DNA of 64,000 nucleotides from Candidatus Amarobacter glycogenicus (GCA_016719395.1 JADJZF010000009.1:124001-188000), one strand, 5' to 3'; positions 43,071 through 52,871 are shown, counted from the stretch's first letter. Translations and numbers: made by a program. Notes: a model not told the origin generated them from the sequence alone.

Positions 43071-44126
43071 ATGTCTGTTGAACCGTCCCTCGAGGGCTTG
43101 CGCGAAGAGGCGCTGGCGGCGCTCGCTTCGGCTTCCAACGAAGCCGGGCTTGAACAGTGGCGCATCACGTTCTTTGGGCGCCAGGAAGGCCGCATGACGG
43201 CGCTCCTGCGCTCGATCAAGGACCGTCGCGTCGATGAGCGAGCCACTTTTGGCGCAAACGCGAATCGCCTCAAACAGGAACTCGAAGGTGCCCTCGAAGC
43301 GAAGCAACAGGACCTGAAGGATGCCGCCCTCAAGGCCCTGAGCACGGATTCCGCGATCGACGTGACGCTCCCCGGCCGCCCCCAGGTCCTGGGCCGGCTC
43401 CATCCCGTGACCCAGACCATGAGGGACTGCCTGAAGGCGTTCGGCGACATGGGGTTCCGCGTCGCGGAAGGCCCCGAAGTCGAGTGGGACCGGTACAACT
43501 TCGATGGTGTCCGCATCCCCGAAGACCACCCGGCCCGCGACATGTGGGACACGATCTGGGTGAACACCCTGATCGAGGGCAAGCGCCACATGCTCCTCCG
43601 CACGCACACCTCGCCGAACCAGGTGCGGGTGCTCGAACGGACGCCCGCGCCCCCCGTCCGCGTCGTCGTCCCGGGGAAGTGCTATCGCCAGGAAGCCACC
43701 GACGCGACGCACGAATGGATGCTCACCCAGATCGAGGGCCTCGCCGTCGATGAAGGCGTCCGCATGACGGACCTCAAAGGCGTGCTCTACGAATGGTCGC
43801 GCCAGATGTTCGGTTCGGATAGGAAGATCATCTTCCACCACAGCTACTTCCCCTTCGTCGAGCCGGGGGTGGAGATGGCCATCGATTGCTTCATCTGCAG
43901 GGGCGATGGCCGGGCATGCCACACCTGCCATGGCACCGGCTGGATCGAGATCCTCGGGGCGGGCATGGTCCATCCCGAGATCATCGAGACCGCCGGCTAC
44001 GACAGCTCACGCGTCACCGGTTTCGCTTTCGGTCTTGGCGTCGAACGCGTCGCCCTCCTCCGCTGGGGCATCGAAGACATCCGCAACTTTTACGCCAACG
44101 ACGTCCGCTTCCTGCAGCAGTTCTAG
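43071..44126 (+). CDS. pheS: Phenylalanyl-tRNA synthetase alpha subunit
   Basis: 351 residues; class II synthetase catalytic subunit of the alpha2-beta2 enzyme. An N-terminal coiled-coil (residues 1-85, KQELEGALEAKQQDLKD) binds tRNA. Motif 2 is VVVPGKCYRQEATDATHEWM; motif 3 is GFAFGLGVERVALLRWGI. HHSYFPFVEPGVEMAIDCF is typical. An insert with CRGDGRACHTCHGTGW holds four cysteines in zinc-like spacing, seen in some bacterial PheS. PheT follows after 12 nt with AGGAGG between. Confidence 0.96.
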   Translation: MSVEPSLEGLREEALAALASASNEAGLEQWRITFFGRQEGRMTALLRSIKDRRVDERATFGANANRLKQELEGALEAKQQDLKDAALKALSTDSAIDVTLPGRPQVLGRLHPVTQTMRDCLKAFGDMGFRVAEGPEVEWDRYNFDGVRIPEDHPARDMWDTIWVNTLIEGKRHMLLRTHTSPNQVRVLERTPAPPVRVVVPGKCYRQEATDATHEWMLTQIEGLAVDEGVRMTDLKGVLYEWSRQMFGSDRKIIFHHSYFPFVEPGVEMAIDCFICRGDGRACHTCHGTGWIEILGAGMVHPEIIETAGYDSSRVTGFAFGLGVERVALLRWGIEDIRNFYANDVRFLQQF

Positions 44127-44138
44127 GAGGAGCTCCAG

Positions 44139-46559
44139 ATGAAACTCTCACTGAACTGGTTGCGCGAGTTTGTCGACGTGGACTTGCCCGTGCCGGAGCT
44201 GGCGCGCCTGCTGATCGACGCCACGGCCGAAGTCGAGAGCTGGGAGACGATCGGGGCGCAGTGGGACGCTCAGCGCATCCGCGTCGCGGAAGTTGTTGCT
44301 GTTGAACCCCACCCGAATGCCGACCGGCTCAGACTGGTCACGGTCGAAGCCGGCCACGGCCGCCAGCAGGTCGTCTGCGGGGCGCCAAACGTCGCCGTCG
44401 GTCAGAAGATCGCGTTCGCGACCGAGGGCGCCGAACTCGTGGACGGACATACCGGCGAGCGGGCGAAGCTCAAGCTCCGCCCAATCCGGGGCGTCGAATC
44501 CGCCGGGATGGTGCTCAGCGAGAAAGAGCTCGGGTTGAGCGAGAATCACGAAGGCATCCTCGTCCTTCGCCCCGAAGCTCCCATTGGCCGGCCGCTTGTC
44601 GAAGAACTCGGCGACATCGTGTTCGACATCTCGACGTGGGCAAACCGGGCGGACCTCCTCGGCGTGCTCGGGTTCGCGCGCGAAACCGCCGCCATCACCG
44701 GAAAGGCGATGCGCCAGCCGGCCCTGTCACATACCCAGTCCGCGCACAAAGTGGCCGACGCGATTACGGTCGAGATCGAGGACCCGGACCTTTGCCGGCG
44801 CTTCACCGCCTCGCTCATCGAGAACGTCAGCATTGGCCCGTCGCCACAGTGGATGCAGGAGCGCCTGCAGAAGTCCGGCATGCGCCCGATCAACAACGTC
44901 GTCGACATCACAAACTACGTCATGCTCGAGACGGGCCAGCCCTTGCATGCGTTCGATTACGACCTGGTCCGCGGCAAACGGATCGTGGCGCGGCGGGCGA
45001 AGCAGGGCGAAAAGCTGACCACCCTGGACGGCGTGGAGCGCGAGTTCGACAACGAGATGCTGCTCATCTGCGACGGCGAGGGCCCCGTCGGCATCGCGGG
45101 TGTCATGGGTGGCGGCAACAGCGAAGTGAGCGCGAACACGCGAAACGTCCTGCTTGAGATCGCCAACTTCCGGCCCGGGAGCATCCGCCGGACCTCCGCC
45201 TACCTGAAGCTCCGGACAGAAGCCTCGCTGAGGTTCGAGAAGGGCCTCGGCATGGAAATGCCGGAGTTCGCGCAGCACCGCGCGCTCCATCTCTTCGAGG
45301 CGCTGACCGGCGGCGCCGTCGCGGCCGGGCTGGTCGACATGTATCCCGGCAGGGAACCGCGCAAGACCGTCGTCGTCGAAGCGGCGCGCATCGAACAGGT
45401 CCTGGGCATCGCCGTCCCAACGGAGGACGTGCGCCGGATCCTCACCGACCTCGGCTTCGTTTGCCACTTCGTGCCCCCGGGCAAGTACAGCGTCCAACCA
45501 CCGGACTGGCGCCCGGACATCGAGATTGCCGATGACGTGATCGAGGACATCGGCCGCATCTACGGGTACGACAAGCTCCCGACGACGATGCTGCGCGGCG
45601 TATTGCCGGCGCCCGAAGTTGCGCCCGTGCGCGAATTGCGCGAGCGCGTCCGCGACCTCGCCGCCGCACTCGGCTTCCAGGAGACGATTAGCTACACCCT
45701 GACCGACATGGCGCGGCTGAAGCGGATGGTCCCGGAGAGCGACACCTTGCGTTCGAATCCCCTCGGCGTGGTCAATCCGGTGGCCGCCCAGCATGCCTAC
45801 CTGCGGACATCGCTTCGCCCCTCCCTGCTCGAAACCTACGCGTTGAACCGCCGCAACATCGACGGCGCCCTTCGCGTCTTCGAGGTCGGCTTCGAGTACC
45901 TCCCGATCGAGGCCGACCTGCCCCACGAGGGGACGGTCCTCTGCGCCGTCCTCGGGGGGACGCGGGAGACCCGCTGGGCCCAGGCCGGCGGCGAACGGCT
46001 GGACTTCTTCGATGCGAAGGGGGCAGTCGAGTCGCTCCTTCGCGGGATTGGCGTGAAGGCGGCGTTCGCGCCCCGCACCGAGTTCGGTTTCCTTGAAGGT
46101 CATACGGCCGAAGTTCGGGCGGGCAAGGAGGCGGTCGGTGTGGTCGGCCAGGTCCACCCCGACCACGCGGCGATGTTCGATATCGACGAGCCCGTCTTCC
46201 TGCTCGAACTCCGGGTGGAAGATCTCGTGCGGCACCTGCCCGAGCGGCCGGAGTACTCGGCGCCTTCGAAGTTCCCGGAGGTCCGCCAGGACATCGCGCT
46301 GCTCGTCGACGCGGCCGTCCCGGCCGGACGAGTGCTCGAGATCGCGCGGTCTCACCGCAGCGGCTCGATCAGCATCAGCGCCGGCCTGTTCGATGAATAC
46401 CGGGGCAAGGGCGTGCCCGAAGGGAAGAAGTCGCTGGCCCTGCGGCTGCACTTCCAGGCGAACGACCGCACGCTCACCGACGGCGACGTAGCGAAGGTTC
46501 AGCAGGGGCTCGTGGTCCGGCTCTCGAAGGAGTTGGGGGCGGAACTCAGGGGCAGTTAG
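44139..46559 (+). CDS. pheT: Phenylalanyl-tRNA synthetase beta subunit
   Basis: 806 residues, full length. Domains in order: N-terminal LSLNWLREFVDVDLPVPELA, EMAP-like tRNA-binding domain (VVAVEPHPNADRLRLVTVEA), B3/B4 editing domain (MRPINNVVDITNYVMLETGQ), B5 domain, core (IYGYDKLPTTMLRG), and C-terminal FDX-ACB domain (PSKFPEVRQDIALLVDAAV, LTDGDVAKVQ). It gives tRNA binding and removal of mischarged Tyr. A 645-residue antisense frame is a codon-bias shadow. Confidence 0.97.
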   Translation: MKLSLNWLREFVDVDLPVPELARLLIDATAEVESWETIGAQWDAQRIRVAEVVAVEPHPNADRLRLVTVEAGHGRQQVVCGAPNVAVGQKIAFATEGAELVDGHTGERAKLKLRPIRGVESAGMVLSEKELGLSENHEGILVLRPEAPIGRPLVEELGDIVFDISTWANRADLLGVLGFARETAAITGKAMRQPALSHTQSAHKVADAITVEIEDPDLCRRFTASLIENVSIGPSPQWMQERLQKSGMRPINNVVDITNYVMLETGQPLHAFDYDLVRGKRIVARRAKQGEKLTTLDGVEREFDNEMLLICDGEGPVGIAGVMGGGNSEVSANTRNVLLEIANFRPGSIRRTSAYLKLRTEASLRFEKGLGMEMPEFAQHRALHLFEALTGGAVAAGLVDMYPGREPRKTVVVEAARIEQVLGIAVPTEDVRRILTDLGFVCHFVPPGKYSVQPPDWRPDIEIADDVIEDIGRIYGYDKLPTTMLRGVLPAPEVAPVRELRERVRDLAAALGFQETISYTLTDMARLKRMVPESDTLRSNPLGVVNPVAAQHAYLRTSLRPSLLETYALNRRNIDGALRVFEVGFEYLPIEADLPHEGTVLCAVLGGTRETRWAQAGGERLDFFDAKGAVESLLRGIGVKAAFAPRTEFGFLEGHTAEVRAGKEAVGVVGQVHPDHAAMFDIDEPVFLLELRVEDLVRHLPERPEYSAPSKFPEVRQDIALLVDAAVPAGRVLEIARSHRSGSISISAGLFDEYRGKGVPEGKKSLALRLHFQANDRTLTDGDVAKVQQGLVVRLSKELGAELRGS

Positions 46560-46614
46560 GCCGGCGCGGGACCGCCTGTAACCGCGCTTGCTACCGCTGT
46601 TCGCGCATTCACGG

Positions 46615-46626
46615 TAGATTCGGGCC
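46615..46626 (+). promoter_or_regulatory. Leaderless-type -10 element of the DUF6081-like gene
   Basis: TAGATT (46615-46620) ends 6 nt before the ATG at 46627; no Shine-Dalgarno site is present. Confidence 0.5.
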
Positions 46627-47500
46627 ATGACCGCCAAAGCAACGAAGAAGTCCTCCACCGCCACGGAGATCGTGGTCGGCGATTTTCACCGCATCCTCGA
46701 ACCCGATTCCAGGTGGGAACTCGGCGGCTTCGCGCTCCCCGACGGCAGCACCTGGCAGTACAGGGAACCCGGGGCGCTCGTCCTCGTCCGCAATGGCCGG
46801 CTCCAGGTCTCGGCCATGCCCTACACGCGCGGCAACAACAACGTCCAGATCCTCGACAACGCCAAGCACATGTACTTCTCCAGGGAACGCTTCGAGGTCC
46901 CGCCGGGCGGCCGCATCACTTTCGAAATCGAAATCTCCGCCCGCACCAGGGGGTGCGCTCCCGGCAACCTCTATGATGGTTATGTCAGCTGGAACCTCCT
47001 CGATTTCACCACCGGTTGGGCACTCGACTTCTTCACGGGCGGCGATGTCGTGGCCACGGTCTACGGACGCCTGCCGTTCCCCGGCACAGCGGTCCCCGAC
47101 ACCGGGCTGGCGCGGGCGTTCTGCATTTTCAACGAACTTGCATCGGTCCCCACGAAGCAAGGCCAGAACCACGCCTACCGCATCACCTACGACCAGGGCG
47201 CCGATCTCGTCGAGTTCGGGGCCGACGGTAAAGTCGTCGACCGTTATGACCATGTGCCCGACAAGATCACGGGCTTCATCGCCGCCCTCGGGCTGATGTC
47301 GGAAATCGACATCGTCGACGGCAAGTCGGTGAGTTGCCACGGCCAGGGCGTCGTGGGCCAGTGGAGCCCGATGAAGGTGACTCTGGAGCCGAAAGCGGAG
47401 CGCCGCACCGACGTCCGGCGGCCCTTTACCGAACGTCCACCGTCGCGCCGTCACCACGTCCCTCGCGCGTTCCATCTCGAAGGCAAGAACCTCCGAGGTG
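46627..47500 (+). CDS. DUF6081-like beta-sandwich protein, 3' end unclear
   Basis: The conserved part is about 255 residues. LPDGSTWQYREPGALVLVRN, ILDNAKHMYFSRERFEVP, LYDGYVSWNLLDFTTGWALD and ALGLMSEIDIVDGKSVSCHG look like the DUF6081 family as I recall it, a jelly-roll-like domain of unknown role. No signal peptide. After WSPMKVTLEP (near 47395) the frame becomes basic and random, and has no stop until 49047, passing through the next gene. A +1 shift would stop it at TGA 47499-47501. I end it there; a base error is likely. Identity moderately sure. Confidence 0.6.
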
Positions 47501-47506
47501 ATCACG

Positions 47507-48661
47507 ATGTTTCCATTTCGGCCCGGCGCTTTCGCCCTTGTCCTGGGCACCCTGATGCTTGTCGCCTGCTCGAGTCAGGCAGTGGTACCCCAATCACAAG
47601 TCCCCGCTGTGGCCGCGGACGGCACGGCCGAAGAGATCCCGGGGAAGACCAGCGCCGCTCTCGGCCCGGAGATTGTCGCCGCCGCCGGCGAGGCTGCTTC
47701 GATCGGCTTCAACAACGCGGCCCAGGTCGTGACCTTCGACGATGGCAGCCAGCACTTCGTCTACATCACCGAGCGGTCGACCGTCTGGCACTACGACCCC
47801 GCCACCGGCGCGACGCCGATTTCGAGCTCGTCCGGCCGAAAGTCGCTGACGGCGATCGCCGCGGCCGACGGTGTACTCGTCGTCGCCTGGACCGAAGGCA
47901 CGGGCGGCACGGAGTCCATCCGTGTGAGCGAGTCGAAGGATGGCGGCAAGACATGGACCGCGCCCAGCGTCCTGGCAACAGGCGCGACCGGTGTCTCGCT
48001 GGCTGCCGACGGCGGCACCGTCGTCGCCACCTGGCACCGCGGCAGCGAACAGAGCGCCGACATCCTCTTCGCCCGGCGCGACCCGAAGACGGGAACGTGG
48101 AGCGAACCGGTCCAGGTCGACACCTCGACGGCCGGCCCGGTCTGGGCCTCGGTCGACATCTCGGGCAACAACGTCTATGTGACCTGGCGGGACAACCGAA
48201 ACGGGGCGTACCAGGTATACCTGCGCCGGTCGACCGACGGCGGCAAGACATGGCTCCCGGAACAGGTGGTCGGCGCGGCCAACACGGGCGACCCGACAGT
48301 TTGCACCGGCGACAACGGCGTGGTCTGGCTGGCGCACCACGGCAAAGGGAAAATCACGGTCCTGCGTTCGACCGACGGGGGCGCCACATGGGGCGCCGGA
48401 CAAACGGTCGGCGACGGCTGGTTCCCTCGAATGAGCTGCGACTCCGAAGGCAACATGATCCTGGGCTGGGAGCAGGCCGAAGGCATGAGCGCACGCGCTG
48501 CAACGACCAAGGCCGCGGCCTACGTCACGGGGACCGCCGACGGCGTCCTGGGCAAAGCGCAAACGCTGGACGAAGCTTCCGGCACTACCGCCTCGGTGAC
48601 TATCCGGGAAGACGGCTACGCCGACGCCGTCTGGATCCACCACCCGGAAGGCAACGACTAG
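47507..48661 (+). CDS. Lipoprotein with BNR/sialidase-like repeats
   Basis: 384 residues. Signal peptide with ideal lipobox LVACSS near residue 24. The body is a predicted six-bladed propeller: Asp-box repeats SESKDGGKTWTAPS, RRSTDGGKTWLPEQ and LRSTDGGATWGAGQ show the S-x-D-x-G-x-T-W pattern. Sialidase catalytic Arg/Tyr/Glu sets are not obvious, so binding rather than catalysis is likely. It sits on the outer membrane-leaflet side. ATG 47507 has GAGGTGA upstream; GTG 47498 is an alternative. Cotranscribed with the preceding gene. Confidence 0.8.
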   Translation: MFPFRPGAFALVLGTLMLVACSSQAVVPQSQVPAVAADGTAEEIPGKTSAALGPEIVAAAGEAASIGFNNAAQVVTFDDGSQHFVYITERSTVWHYDPATGATPISSSSGRKSLTAIAAADGVLVVAWTEGTGGTESIRVSESKDGGKTWTAPSVLATGATGVSLAADGGTVVATWHRGSEQSADILFARRDPKTGTWSEPVQVDTSTAGPVWASVDISGNNVYVTWRDNRNGAYQVYLRRSTDGGKTWLPEQVVGAANTGDPTVCTGDNGVVWLAHHGKGKITVLRSTDGGATWGAGQTVGDGWFPRMSCDSEGNMILGWEQAEGMSARAATTKAAAYVTGTADGVLGKAQTLDEASGTTASVTIREDGYADAVWIHHPEGND

Positions 48662-48712
48662 GCGCTGACCGGGCAGCTCTGGCGGGCGGTCGTGGAGATC
48701 TCGTGACCGGAT

Positions 48713-49126
48713 TCAGCCCACGGGAGCGACAGGAAACGCGCGTTCTCCACCGCCAACATCCCTCGGGGGGCCGCTCGCGAGACCGGCCCCTCTCAGGGCG
48801 CCCAAGAGATCCGCCTCGGACGGCGACTCCTCCTCGCCCGCATCGAGCAAGAGCCACGCCTGGCCTCCGCCCGCGCCAATCAGCCAGTGGAGCCGAGCAA
48901 GTGTCTGGGAATCGAGGTGACGTCTCTCTGGCCACCACACCAGCCGGGCAGTCGGCTCCGCGGTCAGTAGCGTGGAGGCAAATGACGGTCGCGGCTTCAT
49001 CGCTCCCGCTTCGGCCAACACCGAGTCGGGGGCGGCAACGATCATGATCGGTCCGTCCCGGGTATTCAGGCCGAGCGCGGCGAAGGCGCCCCTGTCGTCC
49101 GACCCCCGCGAAGATGCGCTCGACAC
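48713..49126 (-). CDS. DUF3052-like small protein downstream of secA
   Basis: About 137 residues. Protein-like features: AALGLNTRDGPIMIVAAPDS, ARLVWWPERRHLDSQTLARL, GGGQAWLLLDAGEEESPSEA, then DLLGALRGAGLASGPPRDVG. The W-W strand, the G-x-A-W-L-L-L strand and the final helix-strand order resemble DUF3052 proteins. Function unknown. GTG 49126 is one start; TTG 49138, 3 nt after the secA stop, is another. The frame is unlikely to be a shadow because nothing else occupies this stretch. It converges with the BNR gene. Confidence 0.6.
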   Translation of the reverse strand: MSSASSRGSDDRGAFAALGLNTRDGPIMIVAAPDSVLAEAGAMKPRPSFASTLLTAEPTARLVWWPERRHLDSQTLARLHWLIGAGGGQAWLLLDAGEEESPSEADLLGALRGAGLASGPPRDVGGGERAFPVAPVG

Positions 49127-49140
49127 GTTCGGCGGCAAAC

Positions 49141-51771
49141 CTACCGGATCATCTTTCGGCGCTTTGCCGCGTTGCTGCCCTTGCCCTTCGGGGCGTTCTG
49201 ACCACCCCCACCGAGCGTCCGGATCTGCTCGTCGCTCGGTCCGGTCGACTTCGCAAGGACGGGGACAGCCTTCTTCGCTGCCGGCTCGGAAACGGCGCCG
49301 TTTTCGGGCGGGGCGCCCGCCGGCGTGGCCGCTGGGTGCGAGGCGACGGCCTGGCCGTCCTGCTGGACGATTCGCACCTTGAAGACGGTCCGCGCGACCT
49401 GGCGCTGAATGTTCGCGACAAGCTGCTGGTACATGTCGTGGCCCTCGCGCTTGAAGGCCACGAGCGGGTCGATCTGGGCGTATGCCTGCAACCCGATGCT
49501 CTGGCGCAGTTCTTCGATCGCCGTGAGGTGTTCGCGCCAGTGCGTGTCGATCGCTTCGAGGAGGAGCCAGTGCTCCACCTTCCGCACACTCTCTTCGCCA
49601 ATGGCGGCCTCGATAGCCTCGTACCGGTCTTCCGCGCGGTCGAGGATTTCGTCGCACAACTCTTCGCCGAGGTCTTGCATCTCCTGGATCGGCGGGACAT
49701 CGTCGGCCGGGAGGATCTCGCCAATCTCGGCGCGCACCAGTTCAAGCGAGTCGATGTCGTTCGTCGCCACACCCTTGGTGATCCGCTCGATTTCCGGCAG
49801 CAGCATGTGATCGATCACGTTCACACGCGTGTCGACACCCTGGAGGATCATGTCCCGCTGGGTGTAGATCTGCTTGCGGTGCTCGTTGATGACATCGTCG
49901 AACTCGACGAGGCGCTTGCGGATATCGAAGTTGTGGCCTTCAACCTTCGTCTGGGCCTGTTCGATCGCACGCGTGACCATGCGAGACTCGAGCGGCATCT
50001 CCTCCGTCATGCCGAGCTTCTGCATCATCCCGGGCACCCACTCCGGCGAGAAGCGCTTCATGATGTCGTCGCCGAAGGAGACGAAGAAACGCGATGAGCC
50101 AGGGTCACCCTGGCGGCCGGCACGTCCGCGCAGCTGGTTATCGATGCGCCGCGATTCATGGCGTTCGGTGCCGATGACATGAAGCCCGCCGAGCTCCGCG
50201 ATTCCCGGCCCGAGCTTGATGTCGGTGCCCCGGCCGGCCATGTTCGTCGCGATCGTCACGGCCGCGTTCTTGCCCGCATCGGCGATGATGTGCGCCTCTC
50301 GCTCGTGCTGCTTCGCGTTCAGCACTTCGTGAGCGATGCCCTTTCGTTGAAGCAGGCCAGCAAGATATTCGGACTTCTCGATGGAGGTCGTGCCAACCAG
50401 GACAGGCCGGCCTGCGGTGTGCATCTCCTCGATTTCGCCAACGACCGCATTGAACTTCGCGCGCTCGTTGATGTAGACGACATCCTGGTGGTCCTCGCGG
50501 ACCATCGGGCGGTGCGTCGGGATGACCACCACGTCCAGGTTGTAGATCTTCGAGAACTCTTCGGCCTCGGTTTCGGCCGTTCCGGTCATGCCGGCGAGCT
50601 TCTCGTACAGGCGGAAGAGGTTCTGGAACGTGATCGTCGCGTAGGTGATCGATTCACGCTGGACGGGCACGCCTTCCTTGGCTTCGCAAGCCTGGTGAAT
50701 CCCGTGGCTCCAGCGCCGGCCAGGCATGAGGCGGCCCGTGAACTCATCGACGATGATGATTTCGCCGTCCTTCACCACGTAGTCGCGGTCGACTCGCTTG
50801 AGGAACTCCGCATCGAGCGAAGCCTCGAGGTGGCGGGCGAGGCGCGGGTCGCCGCCAAAGACGTTCTCGATGCCCAGGTTGCGCTCGACCCGAGAGATGC
50901 CCGCTTCGGTGAGGGCGATGTGCTTGGACTTATGGTCGATCTGGAAGTCGCGTTCTTCTTCGAGACCCTTCACGGCACGTGCGAAGCGGACGTAGGTTCC
51001 ACTCGCCTCTTCGGCGTTGCCGCTGATGATCAGCGGCGTGCGAGCTTCGTCGATGAGGATGTTGTCGACTTCATCGATGATGGCGAAATAGAGGGGGCGC
51101 TGCGCCTTGTCATCCCATTCGCGGACCATGTTGTCGCGCAGGTAGTCGAACCCGAACTCGTTGTTCGTGCCGTAGGTGATGTCGGCGCGGTAGACATCGC
51201 GGCGGCTGCAGGGCCGGAGGTCTTCGAGGCCGCCTGTTGAGCCTTCCTCGCCCGGCCGGTAGCCGGGTTCGTACATGTACGAGACGCCGTTGTTCTGGAT
51301 GACTCCGACGGTCATCCCCAGAGCGGCATAGATCGGGCCGTACCAGGTCGCGTCGCGCCGCGCGAGGTAGTCGTTCACGGTGATCACGTGGACGCCGCGG
51401 CCGGCGAGGGCATTCAGGTAGACCGGGGAGATGGCGGTGAGCGTCTTGCCCTCGCCAGTCCGCATCTCGGCGATGCGCCCTTCGTGAAGGGTGATTCCGC
51501 CCATCAGCTGGACGTCGTAGGGCCGTTCACCAACCTTGCGCAGCGACATCTCGCGGGCGACGGCGAAGGCCTCGGGCAGCAGGTCCTCGAGCGTCTCATC
51601 GGCTGCCAGGCCTTCCTTGAACTCTGCGCTCTTGGCGGCGAGGGCTTCATCGGAGAGGGCGGCAATCTCGTCCGCGTAGCTGTTGATCTCATCGACGATT
51701 GAAGAAAGCCGCTTCAGTTCCTTCTCGTTCGAGTCTCCGAGGAGGCGGCCAATGAATCCAAGCTTTGGCAT
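49141..51771 (-). CDS. secA: Preprotein translocase ATPase SecA
   Basis: 876 residues; motor that pushes unfolded proteins through SecYEG. MRTGEGKTLTAISPVYLNAL is Walker A, FAIIDEVDNILIDEARTPLI is the DEVD box, then the preprotein cross-linking domain, FATNMAGRGTDIKLGPGIAE (motif V-VI region) and the helical scaffold. The C-terminus is Ala/Pro/Lys-rich and lacks the CxCxnCH zinc site that binds SecB and lipids. Standard in lineages without SecB. A TACACT hexamer ends 7 nt before the ATG. Confidence 0.97.
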   Translation of the reverse strand: MPKLGFIGRLLGDSNEKELKRLSSIVDEINSYADEIAALSDEALAAKSAEFKEGLAADETLEDLLPEAFAVAREMSLRKVGERPYDVQLMGGITLHEGRIAEMRTGEGKTLTAISPVYLNALAGRGVHVITVNDYLARRDATWYGPIYAALGMTVGVIQNNGVSYMYEPGYRPGEEGSTGGLEDLRPCSRRDVYRADITYGTNNEFGFDYLRDNMVREWDDKAQRPLYFAIIDEVDNILIDEARTPLIISGNAEEASGTYVRFARAVKGLEEERDFQIDHKSKHIALTEAGISRVERNLGIENVFGGDPRLARHLEASLDAEFLKRVDRDYVVKDGEIIIVDEFTGRLMPGRRWSHGIHQACEAKEGVPVQRESITYATITFQNLFRLYEKLAGMTGTAETEAEEFSKIYNLDVVVIPTHRPMVREDHQDVVYINERAKFNAVVGEIEEMHTAGRPVLVGTTSIEKSEYLAGLLQRKGIAHEVLNAKQHEREAHIIADAGKNAAVTIATNMAGRGTDIKLGPGIAELGGLHVIGTERHESRRIDNQLRGRAGRQGDPGSSRFFVSFGDDIMKRFSPEWVPGMMQKLGMTEEMPLESRMVTRAIEQAQTKVEGHNFDIRKRLVEFDDVINEHRKQIYTQRDMILQGVDTRVNVIDHMLLPEIERITKGVATNDIDSLELVRAEIGEILPADDVPPIQEMQDLGEELCDEILDRAEDRYEAIEAAIGEESVRKVEHWLLLEAIDTHWREHLTAIEELRQSIGLQAYAQIDPLVAFKREGHDMYQQLVANIQRQVARTVFKVRIVQQDGQAVASHPAATPAGAPPENGAVSEPAAKKAVPVLAKSTGPSDEQIRTLGGGGQNAPKGKGSNAAKRRKMIR

Positions 51772-51784
51772 ATGGCCCAGTGTA
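51772..51784 (-). promoter_or_regulatory. Leaderless-type -10 element of secA
   Basis: TACACT (minus, 51784-51779) ends 7 nt before the ATG at 51771, with no Shine-Dalgarno site. A leaderless secA would escape the usual leader-based secM-type control. Confidence 0.55.
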
Positions 51785-51823
51785 CTTCAAAGCGGAAAGA
51801 CGGAAGAAAAGGAGGCGGGACTG

Positions 51824-52129
51824 CTACACCAGTCGCGCCAGCGCGGTCACCGCAGCCGCGGCAACCACCGCAACCAGCAGCGGAGCACGCCCCCAGACAC
51901 AGACGGCGGCCGCCACGAGCCCGAGCGCCCGTTCATCGATGACGACGCTGCGACCCGTGGAAAAGCTGCCGGTGACGACAAACGCCGCCAGCAGCGCCGG
52001 TGCGAGCGCGGCGACGAGAGGGAGCACCCGAAGAGGCAGTTCCCGGCCACCGGCCACTACCGGGCCTGCCGACTTGAGTGCCATGGCGGCTGCACCAACG
52101 ATGAGGACTGCCATCCATGGGTCGCTCAC
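51824..52129 (-). CDS. azlD: AzlD-family branched-chain amino acid exporter subunit
   Basis: 101 residues, about four short helices: MAVLIVGAAAMALKSAGPVV, LPLVAALAPALLAAFVVTGS, a middle ALGLVAAAVCVWG helix and a final Ala-rich one. This is the size and pattern of AzlD, small partner of AzlC. GTG 52129 overlaps the azlC stop (GTGA). The pair exports Leu, Ile, Val or analogues in known cases. Confidence 0.8.
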   Translation of the reverse strand: MSDPWMAVLIVGAAAMALKSAGPVVAGGRELPLRVLPLVAALAPALLAAFVVTGSFSTGRSVVIDERALGLVAAAVCVWGRAPLLVAVVAAAAVTALARLV

Positions 52130-52806
52130 CGCCGCCACCACCCCGCGAAACACGCGAGCGACGCCGCGACGATAGGCACCCCGGCTCTCGTGAACGGCAC
52201 CAGCAAGAGGGCGATGCCCGCACCAGCGAGTGCGGCGACTGCCCCCTCGCGGCTCTTGAGCTGCGAAACCAGCAACACGAAGAAGAGGGCAGGGAAGGCG
52301 GCATCGAGTCCGTAATCTCGCGGGTCGCCGAGGAAGTTGCCGCCGAATACCCCGGCGACTGTCCCTGCCTGCCAGGAGAGATAGAGCACTACCCCGGCGC
52401 CGAGCAGCGTCCCCCGGTCGAACGTGCCGTCCCCCCGGTTTGCCACGGCCCACGATTCGTCGATCACGAGCTGTGCCTGCCCGAAGCGCGCGGCGCGCGA
52501 TCCGCGGAGGACCGGCGCTACCGAGAGACCAATGGGGAGATACCGGCTCGCCAGGAGGATGGCCGCCACCACCGCCGCGCCAAGGCCACCGCCATCCCCA
52601 AGGATCGAGACGGTGGCGAACTGCGAGGCCCCCGTGAACGTCGTTAGCGACATCACGATCGGCGCCATCACGCCGAAGCCGTTCGCCCGCGCGAGCACAC
52701 CGAACGAGGCGCCAAAAGCCACCAGTGCGACACAGAGCGGAAGCGCCGCCCGCACACCGTAGGCGAACCCGGCCTTCTTCCCGGCTGCGGGACGGTCACT
52801 GCTCAT
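52126..52806 (-). CDS. azlC: AzlC-family amino acid exporter subunit
   Basis: 226 residues, about seven helices. PLCVALVAFGASFGVLARAN, SLTTFTGASQFATVSILGDG, AILLASRYLPIGLSVAPVL and FGQAQLVIDESWAVANRGDG match the family. The conserved T-F-x-G-A-x-Q-F segment is present. Together with AzlD it forms a branched-chain amino acid exporter. No Lrp-type regulator sits next to it. No clear promoter found. Confidence 0.88.
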   Translation of the reverse strand: MSSDRPAAGKKAGFAYGVRAALPLCVALVAFGASFGVLARANGFGVMAPIVMSLTTFTGASQFATVSILGDGGGLGAAVVAAILLASRYLPIGLSVAPVLRGSRAARFGQAQLVIDESWAVANRGDGTFDRGTLLGAGVVLYLSWQAGTVAGVFGGNFLGDPRDYGLDAAFPALFFVLLVSQLKSREGAVAALAGAGIALLLVPFTRAGVPIVAASLACFAGWWRR

Positions 52807-52871
52807 GCCTGCGAGCGAACCACGAACCCGGAGTAGCCGCTATCGCCGCCCTCCGCCGGCGGCACGTCGCC

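Noticed and set aside
44727..46664. 645-residue minus-strand open frame over pheT
   Set aside because: Antisense shadow of a strong, complete pheT; its composition is typical of GC-rich reversed codons and no domain is visible.
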